DNA of 42,806 nucleotides from NCBI GenBank assembly GCA_023664665.1, contig JAMPEY010000026.1:1-42806 (forward strand). The letters run 5' to 3'. The position numbers and the translations under genes are program-made. The notes under the pieces are model-generated. The model was not told the DNA's origin. It did not search any database and saw nothing but the letters and a program-made list of their open reading frames with translations. Below are positions 7,885 to 15,174 of this stretch, piece by piece. This DNA comes from Lachnoclostridium sp. (lineage in GTDB: Bacteria > Bacillota > Clostridia > Lachnospirales > Lachnospiraceae). The first letter of the stretch is position 1. Each line of letters begins with the position of its first letter.

Positions 7885-8876
7885 AATATATAAAGGTATA
7901 TTGGAGGAAAAGGGCAGGGACAATTTTTCTTGTTATCTGCCTGATTTTATTTTTTAATCTTTATTACGGGCTGCTGGTGCCTTATATTTCCGTCAGGTAT
8001 GCAGTCTATTTTAATTTGCTGTTGACGGTGACTTTATTGTTTCTTTTGGGAATCGATTTTGTGCGGTTGAAAAAATGGGAGCATGAGAAGAATGCGGCGC
8101 TGTCGCTGGAGGATGTGATTTTTATGGAATTGTCTCCTTTTGAAAATCAAGATATTGTGCTGCATGATGTGGAAATCCTGAAAAAGTGTTTGGCAAAGCG
8201 AAGTCAGGAGAATCGGGAGTTGCAGGATTATGTGGCAAAGTGGTGCCATGAAATCAAAATCCCGCTGGCAGCAGCGCTTTTGATGGACGAGGAAATTCCC
8301 GATGCCGGGCAGCGCGGGGAATTGCGGGGACAGTTGGAAAGAATCAGCGGACAGGTCAATTCCATGCTCTTGGGATGCAGGCTTTCGGGGGAATGGCTGG
8401 ATTTACGGATCAAGGCAGTGAGTTTGTCGGACTGTGTGAAAACTGCCGTCAAAAATAACAGCTTTTTCCTGATACAGAAAAAGTTTACTCTGGATATCCG
8501 TGTAGGGGACGAGAAGGTACACACGGACCCGTCGTGGCTGGTTTATATTCTGGATCAGCTTTTTTCAAATGCCATTAAATATGCTCTGGAAGAGCCCCGT
8601 TTGATTATCTGGTCCGAAAGCGCTCGGGACGCCGTGACACTGTATGTAGAAGACCGTGGAGAAGGAATCGTGGCAGAAGATATCCGCCGGGTATTTGAAA
8701 AGGGATTTACCGGAAGCAGTCACCATAACGGAAAATACAAATCCACCGGAATGGGATTATATATGGTGTCTAAAATTATAGAAAAGCTGGAACATGAAAT
8801 TCATATAGAAAGCGAACAGGGAAAATATACAAGGGTAAGTATATCGTTTGGAGAGCCAACCTTACAAAAACTGTAA
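7881..8876 (+). CDS. Intramembrane-sensing histidine kinase (BceS-like)
   Basis: A 331-residue kinase with two N-terminal membrane helices (about 14-32 and 40-61) joined by a very short outside loop, so it lacks its own sensor domain. This is typical of kinases that sense through their partner ABC permease. Phospho-acceptor His123 lies in WCHEIKIPLA, the N-box Asn230 in LFSNAIKY, and the G-box in STGMGLY. It starts inside the regulator stop codon. The kinase is expected to monitor flux through the downstream permease (9742-11658) and phosphorylate the regulator upstream. Confidence 0.88.
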   Translation: MKYIKVYWRKRAGTIFLVICLILFFNLYYGLLVPYISVRYAVYFNLLLTVTLLFLLGIDFVRLKKWEHEKNAALSLEDVIFMELSPFENQDIVLHDVEILKKCLAKRSQENRELQDYVAKWCHEIKIPLAAALLMDEEIPDAGQRGELRGQLERISGQVNSMLLGCRLSGEWLDLRIKAVSLSDCVKTAVKNNSFFLIQKKFTLDIRVGDEKVHTDPSWLVYILDQLFSNAIKYALEEPRLIIWSESARDAVTLYVEDRGEGIVAEDIRRVFEKGFTGSSHHNGKYKSTGMGLYMVSKIIEKLEHEIHIESEQGKYTRVSISFGEPTLQKL

Positions 8877-8936
8877 GAAATCCCCTTTGTTTTGTAAGGA
8901 AAGCGTAAGGATTTTTTTACACAGACCCGCTACAAT
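8861..8936 (+). promoter_or_regulatory. Regulated promoter of the ABC pair with phased direct repeats
   Basis: TGTAAGGA (8893-8900) and CGTAAGGA (8904-8911) are direct repeats with an 11-base period, one helical turn, ending 19 bases before TACAAT at 8931-8936. No proper -35 box exists, the mark of an activator-dependent promoter. Upstream, CTTACA (8861-8866) and TGTAAG (8872-8877) form an inverted repeat overlapping the kinase stop codon. OmpR-type regulators bind such phased repeats, and the neighbouring regulator is the obvious candidate. The assignment of that protein is inference. Confidence 0.6.
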
Positions 8937-8959
8937 ATATTTTAAAGCAACAACAAAAT

Positions 8960-8986
8960 GCCGCTGGCGCGGCGGAATGGGAGGTA
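8960..8986 (+). promoter_or_regulatory. Leader hairpin and ribosome binding site, copy A
   Basis: GCCGC (8960-8964) and GCGGC (8969-8973) form a 4-base-loop hairpin followed by GGAATGGGAGGTAAA and the ATG. Nearly the same hairpin and spacing precede the permease gene at 15175. It may stabilise the mRNA 5' end or set translation. Confidence 0.45.
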
Positions 8987-8989
8987 AAG

Positions 8990-9751
8990 ATGAAAAAAGT
9001 AGTTGAGGTAGCGGGACTGCAAAAAAGTTATGGAAGCCGCGGTTTTACGGCAACGGTTTTGAGGGGGATTGACTTTTGTATTTATGAAAATGATTTTATC
9101 GCCATTATGGGGCCTTCCGGCTCCGGCAAAACTACCTTGTTAAATATTTTGTCCACCATAGATAAGGCGTCTTCGGGGAGCGTTTGCATGGACGGAAAGG
9201 ATATCACGCATATTTCCAACAAGGAACTTTCCAAGCTGCGCAGGGATAAAATAGGATTTATTTTTCAGGATTATAATTTGCTGGATACGATGACCCTGCA
9301 GGATAATATTGCGCTGCCCCTTTCTTTAAACGGGGTTTCCGGCAAAATCTGTATAGAAAAAAGCGAAGAGCTGGCGCAAAGATTCCGGCTGGAAAATCAT
9401 TTAAAGAAATATCCTTATCAGTTATCGGGAGGGCAGAAGCAGCGGGGAGCCATCTGCCGTGCGCTGATTACAAACCCGCAGATTATTTTTGCGGATGAGC
9501 CTACGGGGGCGCTGGATTCCAAGGCGGGCAGGGAATTATTGGAATGTCTCTCCAATGTAAACAAAAACGGGCAGGCTACTATTTTAATGGTCACACACGA
9601 TCCGTTTTGCGCTTCTTATGCAAAGGATGTATTCTTCCTGAGTGACGGCTCTTTTAAATGTAAAATCAGCCGCGGTGAGAACCGCAAGGAGTTTTATGAC
9701 CGCATCATCCAAGTGGAGACATCCATGGGAGGTGATTTTTTATGCGAATGA
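8990..9751 (+). CDS. ABC transporter ATP-binding protein (BceA-like)
   Basis: A 253-residue ATPase of the MacB/LolD/BceA class. Walker A GPSGSGKTT at 41-49, Q-loop in FQDYN, signature LSGGQ at 145-149, Walker B ending in Glu170 (FADEPTGALD), and the switch His in VTHD. GGGAGGT lies 5-11 bases before ATG. It overlaps the permease gene by ten bases, indicating coupled translation. With that permease it would remove or release cell-wall-active peptides such as bacitracin or lantibiotics from lipid II cycle intermediates at the cytoplasmic membrane. Confidence 0.92.
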   Translation: MKKVVEVAGLQKSYGSRGFTATVLRGIDFCIYENDFIAIMGPSGSGKTTLLNILSTIDKASSGSVCMDGKDITHISNKELSKLRRDKIGFIFQDYNLLDTMTLQDNIALPLSLNGVSGKICIEKSEELAQRFRLENHLKKYPYQLSGGQKQRGAICRALITNPQIIFADEPTGALDSKAGRELLECLSNVNKNGQATILMVTHDPFCASYAKDVFFLSDGSFKCKISRGENRKEFYDRIIQVETSMGGDFLCE

Positions 9752-11658
9752 GCAGATTGGCGTTTCTGAATTTTAAGGGCAGTGCGAAAAACTTTTTGTC
9801 GCTGATTTTTTCATTGGCATTTACCATAGTGGTTTTCCTGAATTTTCAAAATATTATTTATTCCGATACTTTGGTACAGATAGGACAGCGCAACAAGGAG
9901 TATGCGGATATCATTATCCGGGTGCTCTGCTTTGTGATGGGTGTGTTTTCGTTTTTTTATATCTGGTACGCCACCAATGTTTTTTTGACCAAGCGCAAAA
10001 AGGAAATCGGCATTTACATTTTTATGGGGCTTTCCAATGATAAAATCGGAAAAATGTATATGATAGAAACCTTGTTAATCGGCATTGTCGCTTTGGTGCT
10101 GGGGCTTGTTTTCGGCAGTCTGGCGGAAGGACTGTTTCAGATGATATTATTGGCGGTGGCGGAGATTCCCGTTGAAGCCCGTTTCTGGGTATCACCGAAG
10201 CCGATTCTTATTACCGGTGTAGTATACCTGATTATCTATGGCATTTTTGTGTGGAAGGGCTATTTTAATATTGTCAGGAGCAGTGTGCTGGACATGGTTT
10301 CCGCAGCGAGGCAGAATGAATATGTGAAACAGAATTCCTTTCTTCTCTTTTTGAAAACCGTTTTGGGATGCGGAGTGCTGGGAACCGGCTTTTATCTGTC
10401 AACCAAAGCGAATCAGCAGACATTTATGGCATATATTGTAGGCGCGGTGGTTTTGGTGACTCTGGGGGTTTATCTGATGTTCGGAGGACTGCTGCCCTTT
10501 GTGTTCCAGCGGCTTGCCAAAAACAAAAATTTTTTATATCGGCAACAGAGGAATTTATGGGTTAATCAGATGATTTTCCGCATGAAGAAAAATTACCGCA
10601 CTTATGCCATGGTCAGTGTGTTGGCACTTTCCGGCGTAACGGCTCTGGCAGCGGGATTTGCCGTAAAAAACAGATATGATAACATGAGACGGTTTGACAA
10701 TTTTTATACTTTCCAGCTTGTCACCAATCAGGAAAACCTCGGAAATCCCGCGGAGGCAGTAATATTGGAGAACACCGGTATTTCCTGTAAAACACAGATT
10801 GCGGGAGTGGCGCTTACGCCGCAGGAGGGAGACAGCGGAGGGGGAACAAAAGGATATCTTATGTTTTCCTATTCCGAAATGAAAGAGCTTGCGGGGGATG
10901 CAGGGCTTGATTTTACCTTTTCGGAGCCTGCGGAAAACGAAGTGGTCGGGTTAAGTAATATGCCGTTAATGTCCTTTATCGGCTACGAAAAAAATGAGGA
11001 GATAGTCATTGCCGGAAAGCGTTATGAGCGGATTTTGACCGTAAGGCAGCCTTATCTCGGATATTTGCAGCAAATGGCAGGAGTGGCGTTTTATGTGGTC
11101 AATGATGCCGTGTATGAAAAATGGCTGGCTGAGGGACAGGAAATACTATATACTTTTAATTATCGGATTTCGGAACCGGAGGATTTTGTTAAGACAAGGG
11201 ATGCGGTTCGCTTATTTGCAAATGAGAATAATCAGGGGGAGAAGAATTATGCGGGAAGTATCGCCGTAGACCCGTCTCAGGACGACATTGTGTGGGTGAA
11301 AGTGCTGTATGCCCTCTGCGGTTTTGTGTTTGCGGTATTTATCATGGCAAGCGGCTGCATTATGCTGATGAAAACCTATAATGATTCCACCGAGGAAAAA
11401 GAGAGGTACGGAGTCTTGAAAAAGCTGGGATTAAGCGAAGATACACTGAAAAAATCCATTGCCTGCGAGTTGGGAACAGCATACGGACTTCCTTTTGCGG
11501 TGATGGCGGTTTCTTCTTATTTTTCCGTCAAAGCCCTTGCAAGCACTATGCTTGTCAGCCTCCTTTCGGTAAATGTGGTGAGTGTTTTGATTATATTGGC
11601 GATATTTATTGTGTTTTATCTGTTTTCCCTGTCGGCGTATTGGAAGAATTTATCTTAG
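9742..11658 (+). CDS. FtsX-like ABC permease (BceB-like)
   Basis: A 638-residue permease. The pattern fits ten membrane helices: helix 1 near 18-36, a cluster through about 310, a large extracellular domain at about 325-525, and three C-terminal helices. The big outside domain between helices 7 and 8 is the BceB hallmark and is the expected peptide contact and signalling site for the kinase. GGGAGGTG lies 10 bases before ATG 9742. The stop codon at 11656-11658 abuts the long palindromic element that begins at 11658. No separate terminator is seen, so the element may serve as one. Confidence 0.9.
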   Translation: MRMSRLAFLNFKGSAKNFLSLIFSLAFTIVVFLNFQNIIYSDTLVQIGQRNKEYADIIIRVLCFVMGVFSFFYIWYATNVFLTKRKKEIGIYIFMGLSNDKIGKMYMIETLLIGIVALVLGLVFGSLAEGLFQMILLAVAEIPVEARFWVSPKPILITGVVYLIIYGIFVWKGYFNIVRSSVLDMVSAARQNEYVKQNSFLLFLKTVLGCGVLGTGFYLSTKANQQTFMAYIVGAVVLVTLGVYLMFGGLLPFVFQRLAKNKNFLYRQQRNLWVNQMIFRMKKNYRTYAMVSVLALSGVTALAAGFAVKNRYDNMRRFDNFYTFQLVTNQENLGNPAEAVILENTGISCKTQIAGVALTPQEGDSGGGTKGYLMFSYSEMKELAGDAGLDFTFSEPAENEVVGLSNMPLMSFIGYEKNEEIVIAGKRYERILTVRQPYLGYLQQMAGVAFYVVNDAVYEKWLAEGQEILYTFNYRISEPEDFVKTRDAVRLFANENNQGEKNYAGSIAVDPSQDDIVWVKVLYALCGFVFAVFIMASGCIMLMKTYNDSTEEKERYGVLKKLGLSEDTLKKSIACELGTAYGLPFAVMAVSSYFSVKALASTMLVSLLSVNVVSVLIILAIFIVFYLFSLSAYWKNLS

Positions 11659-11901
11659 GCAGTTGCGAGACTCGGATTTTGGCAAAGTGTCGTTCGTGCA
11701 AAACATACATTTTGTGTATATTGCACATTCTACCGCAGGCACGCTCTTGCTCCGTGAAAAACGCAGTGGTACATAAGATGCTAAAATACGGCATCCAAGT
11801 ACCAGCGTTTTTCAAGGGTCTGCTTGTGGAACATGCAATGCTTATGCAATAAGCATTTGTGCCCTAACTCGTTTTACGAAAGCAAGAGTTTTACAATCAC
11901 C
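11658..11901. repeat. Long palindromic element, copy 1 (244 bp)
   Basis: The element runs from TTGCGAGACTC at its left end to GAGTTTTACAATCACC at its right end. Its core is shared almost base for base with copy 2 (24901-25105): TGAAAAACGCAGTGGTAC..., the central loop region, then ...AGTACCAGCGTTTTTCA and GGGTCTGCTTGTGGAACATGC. Left and right halves are complementary along most of the length, so it can fold into one long interrupted hairpin. Copy 1 carries extra bases in both flanking arms (about 11696-11720 and 11840-11860). It starts on the last base of the BceB stop codon. No ORF is convincing. Confidence 0.75.
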
Positions 11902-11914
11902 TGAAAAGTTTACA

Positions 11915-12388
11915 TCAACGAGAAGCATTTTTCAGTTCAATGGGAATTTCATAGAGCACCTCGTAGCTGTCGTCCGTGATGTGGCCATAAGAGTCTGCTT
12001 CCAAACCGCTGCGGATTACCTTCAGGGTCAGTTGTGTACCCATGGTCACCGGCTTGGTAAACCAGTAGCCCACGGCATCATGATCTTCATAAGGATAAAC
12101 CGTATAGTCATTGCCCAGTTCATCGGACAGGACAAATTCATATTCATCCCCATCATGCCCGATGGTATCGCAATCAATGAACATGGTCACATACAGAGCG
12201 GATTCCTGAATGGCGTTTAACCGAATTTTGTGTTCACCCCATTCATAAGTTTGATTGAGCTGAAAACTTTTGCCGGAAAAACAGCTTTCCGGAGTAAAGG
12301 TACTGACAAAACCGTCCCCATCCTCTGCATAGAGCAGCCGGACGGTCAGTTCCCTGCCCAATAATTCTCCGCCGTTTATTTTTCCCAA
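11915..12388 (-). pseudogene. Truncated C-terminal domain of an anti-sigma-type protein
   Basis: An open frame of 157 residues starting at TTG with no Shine-Dalgarno and no membrane segment. The beta-rich sequence (LTVRLLYAEDGDGF, FELxxELGNDYTVYP-like region) resembles the extracytoplasmic part of DUF4179-type anti-sigma proteins that normally follow such sigma factors. The N-terminal cytosolic and membrane parts are absent. Immediately upstream, in another frame, lies the cut end of a sigma factor region 4. The simplest reading is one deletion that removed the end of the sigma gene and the front of its anti-sigma gene, leaving this tail without a start. The family name is from memory. Confidence 0.55.
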
Positions 12389-12444
12389 GTCGATGCAATA
12401 AATATTTGTCGGTCTTTGGCGGGCAATTCAGAGAGAAAATTGTT

Positions 12445-12813
12445 TCAGGCTTCCCTTATTTCGTCCGTGTCCTCGCTTAATGCGGCATTTGCGGGAATGC
12501 AGTCCGCCAATTCGTCCAAAGCTACCAGATAAACGCCACCGCCGCGCTTCTTTGCCGTCAGGTAGCGGATGCGGTCCACCGCCCGTCTTCTGGTAAGCGT
12601 GACAGCATAGGCTGCAATCGATGAGGGATGCTTTGGGGGAACGGTATTCCATATGTCCAGCAGGACATCGTTCACACATTCCTCAATATCCTGTGCCGAG
12701 GAAAGGATATGCCCTGCAAAATGCTTTAATAATCTGCCGTATCTGCGCAGAATTTCATCCAAGGCGGATTCCCTGCGCGCTAAAAGCAGTGAAACAATTT
12801 CGGTATCTTCCAT
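12445..12813 (-). pseudogene. Sigma-70 family (ECF-type) factor, broken
   Basis: The 122-residue frame from ATG 12813 holds region 2 (LLARRESALDEILRRYG, IEECVNDVLLDIW, RRRAVDRIRYL) and the linker, then stops at TGA 12447-12445. Reading on in the same frame gives NNFLSELPAKDRQIFI, the normal opening of sigma region 4, so the stop is a nonsense change in a once longer gene. After QIFI the match ends near 12394, where the anti-sigma tail begins. The factor therefore has lost most of region 4 and should not recognise a -35 box. AAGGAG lies 14 bases upstream of the ATG; a TTG at 12825 is also possible. Confidence 0.75.
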
Positions 12814-13105
12814 AAGCTTTTCCAATTCTCCTTTTTATTTCTTTCGTTTCCGAGTATTGCCGCTTTCAAGGCGTTCTTCTTTTCATTATATCACCATGCC
12901 TTTCCGTAATCTGCAAATTTGTGCTTTTCTGTCTTGTATGGCATCTGCAAATGCGTTTCATCTGTTAAATCGCAAAAAGAGAGCCATACTTTCATAAAAT
13001 GAAAAAATTTTTGCAGGAACCGCACTTTTTATAGTCTTTGTTCGTTATACATTGTATAATCGCAGATAGATTATCGGATGCTTGCGGAAAGGAGGTTTCC
13101 CTAGG

Positions 13106-13681
13106 ATGTCCATGGACATGGAAGAGCAGTATGACAAAATATACCGTTATTGTTATTTCCGGCTGCAGAACAGGCAGACAGCGGAAGACATTACGCAGGA
13201 AACCTTCCTTCGCTATTTTGAAGCCTATTCGGATATAAAGGTTAAAAATAAATTTTCAAACTCTTTATCAGTAGCCGTATCGCAGGTAGAAAGCTGCGAT
13301 ATGCGGGGGCATAAAAATGAAACCGCGCTAAAATACTTATACACCATCGCGCGGAATCTCTGCATAGACGAGTATAGGAAGCACCCCAGAGAATCCCTAA
13401 AAATGGAGAGGATGCAGGATAAATTTCTGCAGGAATCACAAGACATTTCCAAAGAAAACGGATTCTTGGAGGAAGCAGTTGTCACAAGCCTTGCGGTTCA
13501 GTCGGCATTGTTCCAATTGGAAAAAGAGGAGCAGGAGTTATTGCTTCTGCGGTATGTGAACGAAGTGCCTGTTTCTGCCATTGCAAAGGCATTCCATATT
13601 TCCCGATTTGCCGCATACCGCAGGATAGGCGCAGCATCGAAAAAATTAAAAGAAAAACTTGGGAAGGAGGGACTCGATTGA
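13106..13681 (+). CDS. Sigma-70 family (ECF-type) factor with an inserted segment
   Basis: A 191-residue sigma factor. Region 2: QTAEDITQETFLRYFEAY and YLYTIARNLCIDEYRK. Region 4: LFQLEKEEQELLLLRYVNEVPVSAIAKAFHISRFAAYRRI. Between the two parts of region 2, about 28 residues (roughly 45-72) do not fit the family, and the DNA there holds a perfect inverted repeat (13278-13285 / 13294-13301), suggesting an in-frame insertion. GGAGG at 13091-13095 lies ten bases before ATG 13106. The stop overlaps the TTG start of the following membrane protein. It probably controls the ABC genes that follow. No classic zinc-binding anti-sigma gene is present. Confidence 0.8.
   Translation: MSMDMEEQYDKIYRYCYFRLQNRQTAEDITQETFLRYFEAYSDIKVKNKFSNSLSVAVSQVESCDMRGHKNETALKYLYTIARNLCIDEYRKHPRESLKMERMQDKFLQESQDISKENGFLEEAVVTSLAVQSALFQLEKEEQELLLLRYVNEVPVSAIAKAFHISRFAAYRRIGAASKKLKEKLGKEGLD
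13278..13301. repeat. Inverted repeat inside the sigma-factor gene
   Basis: TATCGCAG at 13278-13285 and CTGCGATA at 13294-13301 are exact complements around eight bases. They lie in the middle of the extra, family-unlike segment of the sigma gene. The segment is a multiple of three, since the downstream frame is intact. Confidence 0.5.
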
Positions 13682-14379
13682 AAAATACATTACAAGAGGA
13701 ATTAAAAAATGCGTTTGAGGCACCTAAACCGCTTCACAAAAAAGAATTTTTAAAAGGACTGCCGCAGCCGAAGATAGGGATGCTTACCTTTATTTTTATA
13801 CAGATTGGCTATATCCGTAAATGGGTCTGGGTGGTGTCAGCCTTTATTTTTGGCGTTTCATTGTTTGGCGCAGTGCTGCTTTCCAAGGATATGCTGTGGA
13901 GCATCGCGGCGTTCACGCCGCTTCTGGCATTAGCCGCTGTTTCAGAGAGCGGGCGCTCGGAAAGTTATGGAATGGCGGAGCTGGAAATGGCGACAAGGTT
14001 TTCCTTAAGAAGCGTTCTCCTTGCCCGGTTAGGGATTCTTGGAATGGAAAATCTGCTGCTTATGGGACTGCTGCTGCCTCTGGGGTTGTGGAATCATTTG
14101 TCTAATCCTATACAGGCAGGCGTTTATATGCTGGTGCCGTATCTGCTGACCACATGGGCAGGGCTGTGGATTATCCGTCAATACAAGAATCGGGAAGCTG
14201 TGTATTTCTGCGGCGGCATTGCGGCTTGTGTCAGCGTTTCCGGCATATTCTGCCATATGGAATTTCCGCTGATTTACCATGAAAATTATTTCGTGTGGTG
14301 GTGTCTGGCAGCAGTGGCATTTATGGTGGGAATTGCGAAGCAGTCCATTGGCATGATAAAGCAAAACGAGTTGATGTAA
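13678..14379 (+). CDS. Six-helix membrane protein coupled to the sigma factor
   Basis: A 233-residue protein starting at TTG 13678, which overlaps the sigma stop (GATTGA). AGGAGG at 13665-13670 is seven bases upstream. A cytosolic N-terminus of about 45 residues (PLHKKEFLKGLPQP) precedes six hydrophobic segments near 49-68, 72-90, 111-137, 145-165, 174-190 and 205-222. No enzyme motif is seen. It could be a membrane subunit of the following ABC exporter, or, given its direct coupling to a sigma factor that has no other partner, an unusual anti-sigma. The family is not recognised by me. The stop is followed three bases later by the minimal palindromic repeat. Confidence 0.6.
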   Translation: MKNTLQEELKNAFEAPKPLHKKEFLKGLPQPKIGMLTFIFIQIGYIRKWVWVVSAFIFGVSLFGAVLLSKDMLWSIAAFTPLLALAAVSESGRSESYGMAELEMATRFSLRSVLLARLGILGMENLLLMGLLLPLGLWNHLSNPIQAGVYMLVPYLLTTWAGLWIIRQYKNREAVYFCGGIAACVSVSGIFCHMEFPLIYHENYFVWWCLAAVAFMVGIAKQSIGMIKQNELM

Positions 14380-14382
14380 ATA

Positions 14383-14415
14383 GGTGGTTGCGAAAACCAG
14401 GGTTTCGCAATCACC
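14383..14415. repeat. Minimal palindromic element, copy 3 (outer arms only)
   Basis: GGTGGTTGCGAAA (14383-14395) pairs with TTTCGCAATCACC (14403-14415), 13 positions with one G-T wobble, loop of seven. These arms match the outer arms of the long elements (GGTGATTGCGAAACTC at 24901). The whole interior is missing. It lies right after the stop codon 14379 and ends 27 bases before the next start, so it could act as an intercistronic stem. Confidence 0.65.
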
Positions 14416-14441
14416 AAAGGAGCATAAAGAAGGAGGTTACT

Positions 14442-15131
14442 ATGGAACTTGTAATAGACCGTGTATCAAAACAGTATAAAAACCGCATTGCGGTGGACCG
14501 GGTTTCCATAAAGCTGCAGAAGGGAGTGTATGGGTTATTGGGGGCAAACGGCGCCGGGAAAACTACATTGATGCGGGTCATCTGCGGCATTTTAAAGCCC
14601 ACCAGCGGCACCGTCACCTTTGACGGCATGGATGTGGGCGAGGAAGCTTACCGTGCCATCCTCGGATATCTGCCTCAGGATTTCGGGTATTATCCGGAAT
14701 TTAGTGCATTGGATTTCCTTTTGTATATGGCGGCGTTAAAGGGAATCCCAAAGGCGCAGGCAAGGCGCAGGGCACAAGAGCTGCTTGAGCTGGTATCTCT
14801 GCAGGATGTGTGCCGCAAAAAAATCAAAACCTTTTCGGGGGGCATGAAACAGAGGCTGGGAATTGCGCAGGCATTATTAAATGAGCCCAAGCTGTTGATT
14901 CTGGACGAACCCACCGCGGGGTTAGACCCCAAGGAGAGGGTGCGTTTCCGGAATTTAATCGAGGGTCTAGGGAAGGAGAGCATTGTCATATTGTCCACGC
15001 ATATCGTTTCGGATGTGGAGCATATTGCCAATGAAATCCTTTTGATGAAAAATGGTCAGTTGATTTACCAAGGGGAATGGGACAGCGAAAAAGGGGATTT
15101 GGAGGAATTTTATTTGCAGCAGTTTTCATAA
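14442..15131 (+). CDS. ABC transporter ATP-binding protein (ABC-2 exporter type)
   Basis: A 229-residue ATPase: Walker A GANGAGKTT near residue 33-41, signature TFSGGMKQR, Walker B LLILDEPTAGLDP, switch His in STHIVSD. The CcmA/DrrA-like layout is that of ATPases paired with ABC-2 permeases. The frame is open 49 codons further upstream through the palindromic repeat, but AGGAGG at 14431-14436 just before ATG 14442 and the standard MELVIDRVSK start make that the true one. It is followed 43 bases later by its likely permease. It belongs to the sigma-linked operon 13106-16383. Confidence 0.9.
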   Translation: MELVIDRVSKQYKNRIAVDRVSIKLQKGVYGLLGANGAGKTTLMRVICGILKPTSGTVTFDGMDVGEEAYRAILGYLPQDFGYYPEFSALDFLLYMAALKGIPKAQARRRAQELLELVSLQDVCRKKIKTFSGGMKQRLGIAQALLNEPKLLILDEPTAGLDPKERVRFRNLIEGLGKESIVILSTHIVSDVEHIANEILLMKNGQLIYQGEWDSEKGDLEEFYLQQFS

Positions 15132-15144
15132 ATTCATTGTTTGT

Positions 15145-15173
15145 GCCGCTTGTGCGGCGGAATGAGAGGTAAA
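15145..15173 (+). promoter_or_regulatory. Leader hairpin and ribosome binding site, copy B
   Basis: GCCGC (15145-15149), loop TTGT, GCGGC (15154-15158), then GGAATGAGAGGTAAAC and ATG. Stem, spacing and the Shine-Dalgarno context repeat copy A at 8960-8986. The hairpin lies inside the operon, between the ATPase and permease genes. Confidence 0.45.
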
Positions 15174-15174
15174 C

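Noticed and set aside
11658..11901. Insertion sequence
   Set aside because: No transposase frame and no long ORF in either copy; the structure is a self-complementary element, so it is listed as a repeat.
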